Source: Hexactinellida sp. DTS-2022 (lineage: Eukaryota; Porifera; Hexactinellida). From it: a stretch of DNA of 64,000 bases. The stretch lies in contig JAPNXP010000006.1 in NCBI GenBank assembly GCA_028753945.1, forward strand, positions 4,118,166-4,182,165, read 5' to 3'. Each line of letters opens with the position of its first letter. Within the stretch, counting starts at the first letter, position 1. The position numbers and the translations under genes were made by a program. Below the pieces are notes generated by a model, which saw nothing but the letters and a program-made list of their open reading frames with translations, had not been told where the DNA came from and searched no databases. Of this stretch, positions 31,101-40,195 are shown piece after piece.

Positions 31101-32891
31101 AATCGCTAAATTCATTATTTTCTAGGATAAATAATTAATACGCTTTAGTAATGTTAATTTCACAGAAATCATGTTGCAGGCTATTTTAGGGAACTTAGTT
31201 ATGTTATATGAATCATCCTTTTGTATGCATTATAAGTTATATTATGAAATACTAGCCTAGTGAATAATTAATATTGAATTAAACTCAATTGCAACAGAAA
31301 ATAAAATTAAAATTCAGGGAAATTTGAGGGCGCGTGGACTTGTCTACAACACAGATCAAAAGATTTCAATTAATTGAAACAATGAAAGTTTAATGTTTTG
31401 TCACTAAATTCAACGATAACAGTTTCTACTGTATTGTATTTTCCCCCAAAATAGATATGCAGGTGTAATTATATAATTGAAAGTAACTTTATTGCAAGTG
31501 ACTTGTAATTTTAAGGAATTTCAGTTTGGCTACACTTTGCATTCCTTACATCACAAACATTCCAAAGCAGCCTCACCTCTGCTAAGGAATTGATTATATT
31601 GCTTTCTGTTTGGTTAACGAAATAGGAAATATAACAGATAATCGATAACGAACATTGTATTCTCCCATTTCCCATAGAACAAGTTACGCAATTGATAGAA
31701 TCACTACAATTCAGTTTGCATATTTGCAATTCATCTAATTGCAATATTCCCCTTTAGCCAGTCGCTTTTTCCCAAAGAGAGCATTTAATGTAATTAAATA
31801 TATTCCTCTAATAGCAATATTAGCATATTTGCTAGCAAATTTCGTGCAAAACGCGTGTATAGTTAGAACCAAATAACCGCTTATAACGAAATGGATATTA
31901 ATAAATTTTCTGTATTCTGCATCAAAAAAGGATCGAGATTAATTGCTAGAATAATTCGACCAGATGACAATCCTAGTTTCCAAAATGATTTATTTGCATT
32001 AGTGAGAATGCATTGTTATATCGTATATTATACAGCCATAACATATGTTCGCGCTCCTGATAATTCCTTTGTTTCCAACAACATATATACGATTTATACT
32101 ACTGAGAATGCACTGTTATACCTGGAGCTTCTATGCTAAGGTCTCCCGCTACGAACTCCCCATCGAAGAAGCCGCTATTCAGCAGGTCCAGCTCCTGGCT
32201 GACAGGTGGGGACCTGGAGTCCTGAGAGAGAGGGGACAGAAGCCCCTTGTCCGAGTCTGAGTAGCCCTCGGGCCGCGGAGAGGGAGACAGGGTGTCGGAG
32301 TGACGCTCCTCTTTTGTGTAGAAACCCGGCGTCTCCAAGCAAATCTACAGTAGTCAGTGTATATTATATACAGTGGATATACAGGAGTAGAATTGAACAC
32401 TCGTAAGGTACTATAGTATGAATTTTGTCGCCTAAAAGGTTAGTTTTGTATTACTCTATTGGGATTTTCGGAAGTTTCCAAGAAATCCGGAGTCTCCAAG
32501 GAAATTTGCAGTATTTAGTGTATCTTGTACAGTGGATGCCGGATATAAGAACACCAGTATAATTTATGCCGGTTATAAGAACATTATACAGTAGAACCTC
32601 GTTAATACGAACGGTAAAAATTTGTTCGCTTTATCCGGAGTTTGTATTAGCCGTGTTCATACTAACGAGGTTCTACTGTATAATGTTCTTATAACCGGCA
32701 TGTTCTTATAACCGGTGTTCTTATATCCGGTATTTACTGTATTAAATCACAAATATATGTTTGTTTACTTGTTACAATACAACTTATTACAGCGTACATG
32801 TAAAGTTAGCAAATATATACGGTACCTTGTCGATTTCTTCAAATTCCGGACTGATCGTGAGAGGCAGCGGAGAAGTAGTTTCGTTTGTCAT
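28126..32891 (-). CDS. Interferon regulatory factor (IRF) family transcription factor, first 7 exons of predicted fusion
   Basis: Minus-strand exons 32891-32826, 32344-32122, 30835-30607, 30139-29830, 29551-29231, 28869-28680, 28299-28126; every phase fits. Residues 1-97 are Ser/Pro-rich. Residues 98 to about 195 are an IRF winged-helix domain with all five tryptophans (104, 119, 131, 151, 168), VPWKHA in loop 1, and NFRCALYS rebuilt exactly across the third intron. IRFs bind GAAA-containing elements and drive antiviral or developmental genes in animals. In the recognition helix, Arg173, Cys174 and Ser178 are kept but the usual Asn is Tyr177. Residues about 200-504 are low-complexity; no IRF-association domain is seen. 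The last exon ends CATCAAG|GTAGGC in phase 1, matching the racemase exon at 27398; together about 860 residues. If that intron is retained, the frame stops at 28105-28103 with AATAAA at 28085-28080, giving an IRF alone of about 513 residues. Confidence 0.8.
28349..28490. mobile_element. MITE, family 1 copy (truncated right end)
   Basis: In the intron 28300-28679. Left end CAGTATAACCTCTTAATACG, interior AATTCCGGATATGGTGAACG; the right end stops at TGTTCGTACAGTA without the full arm. Confidence 0.6.
28884..28982. mobile_element. MITE, family 3 related, tandemly repeated arm
   Basis: Starts TACAGTAGATACCGGATATAG, then repeats an ACACTGGTTATATGA-like unit several times; no clear right end. Lies in intron 28870-29230. 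Confidence 0.5.
29581..29731. mobile_element. MITE, family 4 copy
   Basis: In the intron 29552-29829. Contains AAACTCAACTTAATACAAAC, TAAGTTGTAAAATTGGGACC and a right end CACAATAAGCAGACCTGACTG. Confidence 0.65.
30836..32121. other. Long IRF intron 2 without a gene
   Basis: A 1286-bp intron. It contains a family 6 fragment near 31870-31895 (ACCGCTTATAACGAAATGG) and, at about 31805-31850, a sequence repeated in inverse orientation at 21557-21602. Small open frames inside show no domain. Confidence 0.5.
32528..32741. mobile_element. MITE, family 3 copy interrupted by a family 1 copy
   Basis: Outer element with ends CAGTGGATGCCGGATATAAG and CTTATATCCGGTATTTACTG, TA-flanked, split at the centre of its palindrome by the element at 32587-32680. 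Lies in IRF intron 1. Confidence 0.8.
32587..32680. mobile_element. Nested MITE, family 1 (90-bp form)
   Basis: Ends CAGTAGAACCTCGTTAATAC and ATACTAACGAGGTTCTACTG with TA on both sides. The flanks GGTTATAAGAACATTA and TAATGTTCTTATAACC are perfect inverted copies of each other, so it inserted in the middle of an older hairpin element. Confidence 0.85.
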
Positions 32892-34350
32892 TTCGATTGC
32901 AAACTGAGAACATACGACAAAATAAATACAATGAAACTTGAAAATAGGCAGGTATATATTGCAAATGCAGGCATTTATACAATTCTTACTCTGAAATTGA
33001 AAGTAATGTATTTGAAATATAGGCTATATTATCGTTTATGATAATTAAATTGCACGCATTTTTCGAATGACAGATCACTGCTAGGCTAGGAAATGCAAAA
33101 TGAACTCACTTGCTATCTGTTCTCATTTGCTGGAGGAATAATAGTCTTTTCGTTTGTAAAATAATAGTCTTCGTTTGTATAATAATATTTATATTTCACT
33201 TATTCGACCAGATACAATTTGAAATGAATAGTAAACGAAAGTGATTTTGCTAATTTCAAGTGGTTTATATACTTTTGACTTTATACTACAACTCTCTGGG
33301 CAATAGGAATGCTTTACTTTAGGCTCACCAACTGTTGCATATTTATAATATCGTTTTCTATTGAATCTCTACTAACTATATGTGTTCACGTACTTGTTGC
33401 ACATAGTAAATTTCACAATAGCAGAACTGTAACCAAATCCTTTGCCTTTGAGAAGGCTAATGAATGAAGCCATTCCTTTTGCACTATCGAAGCAACAAAG
33501 TAGTGAAATCGAAATTCGCTTACTATCACCACAGTTGAAGCCAGATTCATATATTTGCTGTGATTCTGCTATTCAGGAATTTATTGATTTCTTACAAAGA
33601 ATAATCTGAAGGCATAATATCTCGGAAACTGCTTTCAACTTAGTTTGATGGGCAAATGAAGAATCTATTAAATGAGAAGAATTCAGGAAAAACTTGAACT
33701 TGGAAACTCTTTAAGTGAAACCTGTTTGTTTTGGCAACGGCTTCGAAGGTTGACAAATTTAGAAAGAATTCTTCTTATGCTTTGATTCTCTTTCGTTTCC
33801 AAGTCTTAAGATTGCTAGGAAAACGAGCTAAGAGCACTAAGTGACTTCCCACTAGCACATTATATTCATTTGCAATTAGGAACAAATTCGACAAACAACA
33901 TTGGAGCGATATGTGTTTAATAGCAAACATTAGAAGTCTCAATTAAGAAGGGAATCTGCTACAAATCCTATTATACTCTACATTATGGGGATTATTGTTA
34001 GTGTTAGTTTACCATATAATCACAGTCCGAATTCGCGATTGTTTCATCTCTTTAATTTGATTATAACTTGAACTCGGTTAGATTCTGTAGAAATATTGAA
34101 GAGACAACAAACTCGAATCTCATCTTAAATTGAATTTATAATAATAATAATAATAGTAATGCCGTTAATAAAGCATACATTATAACTACAATTATTATTT
34201 CTCACTCACACATTATATACAGGGCAAACCAAATATAAACTAGAAAACAAAGAATATATAGTCCAGAAAGAAACTTCTCAAAATTGTAAAAATAAAATAA
34301 AATATGTATAAGACTAGGTGAGATCGCAATCTAACCCCTAACATTATCTA
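32892..34350. other. Intergenic region between IRF 5' end and CARMIL 3' end
   Basis: Holds the IRF promoter and the CARMIL 3' region. A short (AAT)n run lies at about 34139-34155. No gene recognised; an open frame at 32715-33041 overlaps IRF exon 1 on the other strand and is not supported. Confidence 0.5.
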
Positions 34351-37300
34351 TTAGGTAGAGGGATTTCCCTCGGTTTCAATTCCGTCTTTATTTCCGCTAT
34401 CACTATCCTTATTCGAGTCAGATTCAAAGTTAGCAGTAATTTCGCTGCCTTGTAATTCTTTGGAACAATCTTCATTGTTTGGGTCCTTAACCTTAGGAGC
34501 TATTTCATCTAGCATATTTCCCATGGAAAGGCGCTTTGGTTTTGAGGGGGTTTTGGGTTTCTCTCTGATAGGTGGCGATTTAAGATTCTCTGCACTTTCC
34601 GTGGCAGACGCGTCAGAGGATTCTGTTGAAATATTCTTCTGTATTTTGGAAGGAACTTCCGGTTGCTCAGTGGGGGAAGTTATCCTGTCTTCTGACAAAG
34701 TCGGTTGATGTTCTGCTTCGTCAGATATTTCCTTTCCGTCAATTGGCGCTTTGGTTGGACTCTGAATTGGAATTTTAGGCTTGGCAGCAGCTGGTAACGG
34801 CTTTAGTGCAGGTTTATTCGAAATAGGCTTTGGAGGTTTGTTTGTGATGACTGGCGGTTTCTTTCCTTCGCCGTCTGCAACTTCGCTTTTGGAATCCTGT
34901 ATTCTCTCCTTTGTGATGATAGGCTTGATGATAGGCTTACGAGAAACCGAAGGGGATTTCTTAATTTCTCCATCAAAGAGACTTATCGGCGGAATTATGG
35001 TGCCTGAGAGCTTCCTAGTTATCTCGTCCGGTTCAGAAATTGGTCTTTGTGCGCCTTCTATGGGTTTGGTTACAGGTTTTGGAGATTTGGATTGCTCGAT
35101 TATTCCTGAAGTATGTCTTCTCCCTGCAACAGGAGGGGAAATAGATTTTTTCTCAGGACTCGCATCGCTAATTGGATCGGTAGACTCAACTATATTTTCC
35201 TTTATCTCGGTTGGAATATGAGCCGCACTATTCTCAGTTTCCTTGGATTCAGATTCTAATGCATTTTCAACAGGTTTAGGTTCCTCTACAGGTTCTTTTT
35301 GATTTTTATCATTCTCAGGAATTGCTTCCTCTGCACTTGCTTCTGGAGGTGCAACGTTAGATCTTTCCACAGATATCTTTACTTGTGAATCCTCTTGTGT
35401 AGTTTGTATCGCTATTTCATCCTCTTCTTTAGAAACTGTGGCTATTTCATCCTCTTGCTTAGTTTGTATAGCTATATCCTCTTGTTTAGTTTGTAAAACT
35501 GTTTCATCTTCTTGTTTCGATTCTGCAGCGATTGAGTCCTGTTTAGAATCTTCGTTTTCAGATTCTTTAGCTACCGTATCCTCTTGCTTTGGTTCTTTAG
35601 CTCCCGTATCTTCTACTGTTGTTTTATCCTCGGAGTTTGGTTCTACAGTTACTTTATCCTCTGGTTTACATTCTGTAGACACTTTATCTTCTGGTTTTGA
35701 TTCTACAGCTACCTCAATTTCTGGTGTAGATTCTATAACCAAGGGCTCGGCTTTAGATTCAGTATCTACTCTATCCTCTTGCTTTGGTTCTACAGTTATT
35801 TTATCCTCGACTTTAGATTCTGTAGTTACGGGATGTACTTGTGGTTCTTCGGGTGCAGCTGTCTCTTCCAACTTATCCTCTGGAAGAAGAATTTTACTAT
35901 TTGGCCTTGGGAGGGGCTTAGGTTTTCGCATGATAGGTTGTGATTCCATTTTTCTTGCAGTCCTATCAGAAAATTTCCTGTGATCAATCTCTTCTTTGGC
36001 TGCGTCGTCGAATATGTTTTCATGCGATTTGGAAGCTTTCAGCTTAGCTTTGTCTAATCCCGCCTGTAGAATGGCCCCAAGCCCGGGGCCCATGCCTAGC
36101 GGTTTCCGCGGAGATGTCGGTGGTGGAGATTTGGTTTCTACTGGCGATCCCGTAATATCTGAATGTTCAGTTGGTAGTTTGTCTGTGAGGTCGAGAGTAA
36201 AGTTAGATTTATCTGCTATGTGAAAGTCTTCTAATCCTGGGACAATTGCACTTGCTAGCTCAGCGAATATGTCTCCAGGAGTTTCGGTAGAGACAGCTAG
36301 TTGCTCGCGTCTGCGCGGCGGTCTCCTGGGAGGGCCTCGCGGTTTCGATTTAGCCACGTCTAGATCTGGTGCCCGGGTGGCTTCTTTGCTGAGTTCATTG
36401 AATGTTGCTATGTCTGGGAGGTCTGACTCTGGTTTAGCCGACCCACTTTTCGTAGTCTTGGTGGGTTTTGCTTTCTTATCCTCTTTCTTTTCTTTTTCTT
36501 CTTTCTTTTCCTTTTCGTCTTTCTTTCCTTTCAGGGAGGCCATGAATTTTGGTTTCGCAAAGCGCTTGGAACTTTGTTTCGGAGTGCTTTCTAGCTCGGC
36601 GTGAACATCGTCTTGTACGTTCTGCGTGGTTTCCGGGATATCTGTGGTAGGATTTGTTTGCATAATATTTGGGATGGGATCCGACGTTCCAACTGCCTCT
36701 TCTGGTTGCTCTGGATTGCCTGTCAATTCTGCAGAATCCATAGATTTAGTGTCCACATCGAATTGAGGGTTGAATGATTGGTAGCTGACCCTATGTCGCT
36801 TCATGCTCGTACTGAAAGCTAGCTTTAGTCGGCAAGTGCCGCCCAGAGTATTTCGATCTGGAGACTTTGGAAATTCAGAAGTTTCTAGGTTGGAAACTTG
36901 TTGGTACATAGCGTCTAGCTCTCTGACAACTAATTCACATGTTTGTTGTACAAGGCTTTCAACTATTTTCAGGTTTCCAACATTAACATTTGAAGTCAAT
37001 CCGTCGGAAAAAGCAGACATAACGTCTTTGGAACACACATTTTGATGCTCAGTTGGTGAAATATTTTGTTTTATTTCTTCAATTTTATCTTCCGTTATCA
37101 CATCGCCTAATGAGAATTGTAGCTTCTCTATCATGTCTGCCACTAATTTCTCCCTCTGGCTAACCACTTGAGGCATCAAACTGGATTTTGTCTGTTCGTT
37201 GATCAGATCGGAGAGTTGGGAACCGATCTCTGTCTCGAGTTTGCTAGAATAGAAGTTCTCACAGAGCGTAGTCACTAAACCGGCTTTAGCTTTCAAGTTA

Positions 37301-39498
37301 TTTGCTTTAGAAATTATTTCCTTTCTAGAATCAGTCAAGTTGGAGACGTCATAAAGCTGAATCTCTTCATCCAATTCTACAATTTTCTTATCCAATACCA
37401 ATTGCTGTTCTGCTATAAACAAATCAATGCGTTTCTTAATTCCTCCCAACGCTTGTTGGCGCTTCTGGGGTGACTGGTTTCTGGCCAATAGCTTTGTTAT
37501 TTTCGATAATGCGGCATCTATATCGCGTTCGTTTTCCTTCTTATACCTGCAAAGATCTTTGAAGCGAATCGGCATTTCCTGTATGCTATAATTGTTCTCT
37601 AGAGCAGATGCGATATTAGCTATACAGGACGCAGTTGATAGGTTCTCGTCGAATTCGATCGCTTCCAAAACGCAATTGTTGTTAATTAATTTTGCAAGTT
37701 CTCTGAAAGAAGAAGGCCCCATGAGATTCCTGGAGAGTTCTATTCGTTTCAAATGATTGTTTCTTATCAGCCCATGCAGAATGTACGAAATGTTATCACC
37801 AAGTCTGCAGTCGTTTATCTTGAGAGATTCAAGTTTGCAGTCTTTGTGTTGATTGGATTCGTCTAGTACTTTTGCTGCGGCGGATTTATGTCGTTTTATG
37901 TTTCCGGATATGTCCAGATGTTTGATAGTTGTGCTCTTCAAAAGACGACCGATTGTCTCCTCAAAATCTGAATCAAGACTAGTGTAACTCAAGTCGAGTG
38001 AGTCAATGCAGGTTATACCCGATATAACGGATGCTATCTCCTTTAGACCGGGGCCCAAGTCGTTTTGGGAAAGATTCACTTCTAAGCAGAATATTGACTG
38101 GTTTTCTTTCAGGCCTTCTAGAATTTGCAAAACGAAATCAACGGACAATTTACAGTTGGATAGATTGAGCTGTTTTAGTGCTACTGCAGTTTGGAAGAAT
38201 TGCTTCATCGCAGGTGACGTTGATTGTATTTTGCCAATAGCTGGCTTGTTATTTCCGGATAAGTTTAGTGAAGTCAAGTACATAGTACAGCCACGTTGTA
38301 GGGCAGTGAATAACTGGTCGAATTGAATGTTGGTTGCAGAAAGTGAAAGTTCCTGGATTCTATTATTGGTAGCTATAAACGATAAGAAGGCTTGCATATC
38401 AGTGGAAGAGGAAGAGAAATGGTTATTGGAAAAATCGAGAATTGTCAGTGTATTAGGAATGTCCGCATGTTTGATAAAATGCTTTGAAAAGTTTGCAAAG
38501 TTTTTCGACGATACTCCAGTTCCATTCAATTTCAGTTCCCTCAGACCGATAGGGAAGCTCTGAATCGACCCAGCCAAACTCTCCACGCCTTTCTCCTCCA
38601 TTACTGTATCCGTGAGGTCCAATTTTTCTAGCACGCAACCTGAGTTCGTAGCGAATCCCTGCGAAAACAGTTTTTGCGCTATTTTAGAGCTCAAACCGGT
38701 TATTCCTCTGAGAGCGAGCGAGTGCAAACTCGTGCAGTGCTTAGAGAGGTGTATTAGTGCGTCGAACGATTCGGAGCACAGCTTTATGGCATCGGCACTC
38801 AGGCCATCAATTCGCGGACAGAATTCTAACATTCGTATCAGCGGAACAAAGTCTCGCGTAGGGAAATGATCGAAGTGGTTTAGAGAGAGCGTACGAATCG
38901 CGTGTGTTTGGTAGCTGTTCTCCAGCTCCCAAGCGATCTCGTCGTGAAATGGAATATCAAAGTAATCGCAGAGCAAAGCGTATATTTCGGACGCAGATCC
39001 GGTCTGGCAGCCCTGGGACACGCGCACCACATTTTCATCTACGATTGCATCCAGTTTCTCCTGTCTGCCTTCGCCTTGCAGCTTCACTTTCAGTCTTCTT
39101 GCGACGGCGTCTTTGCCGAGAGTTGAGTGCAGCGGAGATAGAATGGCAGCCAGGAACTCAATACTAGCCTCTGGCTTGATTTCTAGCTTTACTTGTTTGG
39201 CTTTATCCGAGTGTTGGTCGATGTTATAGGCTAACACGATTCGTTCTGGGCTGGGACTGGAGAGTTCACTTATTGCTAATAGGCTCAGTGAAAGGTCAAG
39301 TTTTGGGGGTTTGCCTTGAATGTTTAGGATATAAAGACGTTTATTTGAAACACAAATTTTCTTTTTATCTTTGCTGTTCTTCTTCTCTCCTTCCCCGAAT
39401 ACCTCTTGCGTGAAGAATATTCCTCTTTCTTTCGCTCCCAATAACTTTAGCTCGACTGGCGATACTAGCTCTTCGAAGCTGAAGTTTGTCGCTGCCAT
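34351..39498 (-). CDS. CARMIL: CARMIL: capping protein, Arp2/3 and myosin I linker, intronless
   Basis: Single open frame of 1715 residues. CARMILs bind actin capping protein and free barbed ends at the leading edge. An N-terminal PH-like domain (about 20-125; RGIFFTQEVF, SNKRLYILNIQGKPPKLDLS) is followed by a long leucine-rich-repeat solenoid (about 195-640; repeats such as LRTLSLNHF, LEKLDLTDT, LRELKLNGTG, LKQLNLSNCKL, LKRIELSRN), a helical region (about 650-890) and a disordered C-terminus. At about 1040-1070 a basic segment SKPRGPPRRPPRRR resembles the capping-protein-interaction motif RPKx6P and its following arginines, in diverged form. Residues about 1210-1380 are acidic degenerate repeats (E-S-K-P-E-D-K-V-T-V-E-like, about 11-15 residues), which lengthen the protein beyond the roughly 1370-1435 of vertebrate CARMILs. 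No intron over 5.1 kb is striking. It is divergent from BLTP2. Confidence 0.85.
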   Translation of the reverse strand: MAATNFSFEELVSPVELKLLGAKERGIFFTQEVFGEGEKKNSKDKKKICVSNKRLYILNIQGKPPKLDLSLSLLAISELSSPSPERIVLAYNIDQHSDKAKQVKLEIKPEASIEFLAAILSPLHSTLGKDAVARRLKVKLQGEGRQEKLDAIVDENVVRVSQGCQTGSASEIYALLCDYFDIPFHDEIAWELENSYQTHAIRTLSLNHFDHFPTRDFVPLIRMLEFCPRIDGLSADAIKLCSESFDALIHLSKHCTSLHSLALRGITGLSSKIAQKLFSQGFATNSGCVLEKLDLTDTVMEEKGVESLAGSIQSFPIGLRELKLNGTGVSSKNFANFSKHFIKHADIPNTLTILDFSNNHFSSSSTDMQAFLSFIATNNRIQELSLSATNIQFDQLFTALQRGCTMYLTSLNLSGNNKPAIGKIQSTSPAMKQFFQTAVALKQLNLSNCKLSVDFVLQILEGLKENQSIFCLEVNLSQNDLGPGLKEIASVISGITCIDSLDLSYTSLDSDFEETIGRLLKSTTIKHLDISGNIKRHKSAAAKVLDESNQHKDCKLESLKINDCRLGDNISYILHGLIRNNHLKRIELSRNLMGPSSFRELAKLINNNCVLEAIEFDENLSTASCIANIASALENNYSIQEMPIRFKDLCRYKKENERDIDAALSKITKLLARNQSPQKRQQALGGIKKRIDLFIAEQQLVLDKKIVELDEEIQLYDVSNLTDSRKEIISKANNLKAKAGLVTTLCENFYSSKLETEIGSQLSDLINEQTKSSLMPQVVSQREKLVADMIEKLQFSLGDVITEDKIEEIKQNISPTEHQNVCSKDVMSAFSDGLTSNVNVGNLKIVESLVQQTCELVVRELDAMYQQVSNLETSEFPKSPDRNTLGGTCRLKLAFSTSMKRHRVSYQSFNPQFDVDTKSMDSAELTGNPEQPEEAVGTSDPIPNIMQTNPTTDIPETTQNVQDDVHAELESTPKQSSKRFAKPKFMASLKGKKDEKEKKEEKEKKEDKKAKPTKTTKSGSAKPESDLPDIATFNELSKEATRAPDLDVAKSKPRGPPRRPPRRREQLAVSTETPGDIFAELASAIVPGLEDFHIADKSNFTLDLTDKLPTEHSDITGSPVETKSPPPTSPRKPLGMGPGLGAILQAGLDKAKLKASKSHENIFDDAAKEEIDHRKFSDRTARKMESQPIMRKPKPLPRPNSKILLPEDKLEETAAPEEPQVHPVTTESKVEDKITVEPKQEDRVDTESKAEPLVIESTPEIEVAVESKPEDKVSTECKPEDKVTVEPNSEDKTTVEDTGAKEPKQEDTVAKESENEDSKQDSIAAESKQEDETVLQTKQEDIAIQTKQEDEIATVSKEEDEIAIQTTQEDSQVKISVERSNVAPPEASAEEAIPENDKNQKEPVEEPKPVENALESESKETENSAAHIPTEIKENIVESTDPISDASPEKKSISPPVAGRRHTSGIIEQSKSPKPVTKPIEGAQRPISEPDEITRKLSGTIIPPISLFDGEIKKSPSVSRKPIIKPIITKERIQDSKSEVADGEGKKPPVITNKPPKPISNKPALKPLPAAAKPKIPIQSPTKAPIDGKEISDEAEHQPTLSEDRITSPTEQPEVPSKIQKNISTESSDASATESAENLKSPPIREKPKTPSKPKRLSMGNMLDEIAPKVKDPNNEDCSKELQGSEITANFESDSNKDSDSGNKDGIETEGNPST

Positions 39499-40195
39499 TA
39501 TATTGTCTGATGCTCCTTGTTGATCAATACAGTAAGTATATGTATACTCTAACTAAACAGATAAGCATATAGTGATGCTAATTGTATAACGAGATGAGTA
39601 GTATTACGACAATTGAATATCTCCTTGTGGAAAGAGATACCTCAGGCAATTTGGTAACTTAGAAATAATTTATTAAATTACACGTAAGTTCCCCTAGCCA
39701 TTATTCGAGTGTCACCTAGTAGTTGTCTATAAATATATTTTATATCTAATTGATTGAATGAACTGTTTTCCATTCAAATTTTCGCTAAATACGATTAGGG
39801 ATATAATGAATACTATTTCTCGTCAATTTATAGTTACAATTTACATTAGGAAATAGAATTTTAGCCTACTTCATTAGTGTGATATTTTAATGTTCGGCGA
39901 AATTTATAATTTGTGAGTTAGAACAAATTCCCAGATGTTCAGCCTAAATCAAGGTTGATAGTATTATCGAAATATCTAATTGATCAAGTAATTCAATCTA
40001 AACTATTGAAATAAACCCCTCATAATCCTATTACTTAGCTCTATTGAGTTCTTCATTGCAACAAGGGATAATTAGTTATTATGGTATTATTATCCAATAT
40101 AGTCTATTGTATAGGCCATTATTACTGATTATATTTTACTCATCTTAGTTGAACGTTTTCTCCTATTACATTCCTATTCAATAAAACCTTATTAG
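39499..40195. other. Divergent promoter region, CARMIL / BLTP2
   Basis: About 700 bp of AT-rich DNA between two divergent start codons; presumably a shared bidirectional promoter. No repeat or motif stands out. Confidence 0.5.

Noticed and set aside
32715..33041. 108-residue plus-strand frame over IRF exon 1
   Set aside because: Opposite strand to a phase-consistent exon and no recognisable domain.
35438..35983. Serine-rich plus-strand frame inside CARMIL
   Set aside because: Antisense shadow of the acidic repeat region of CARMIL.
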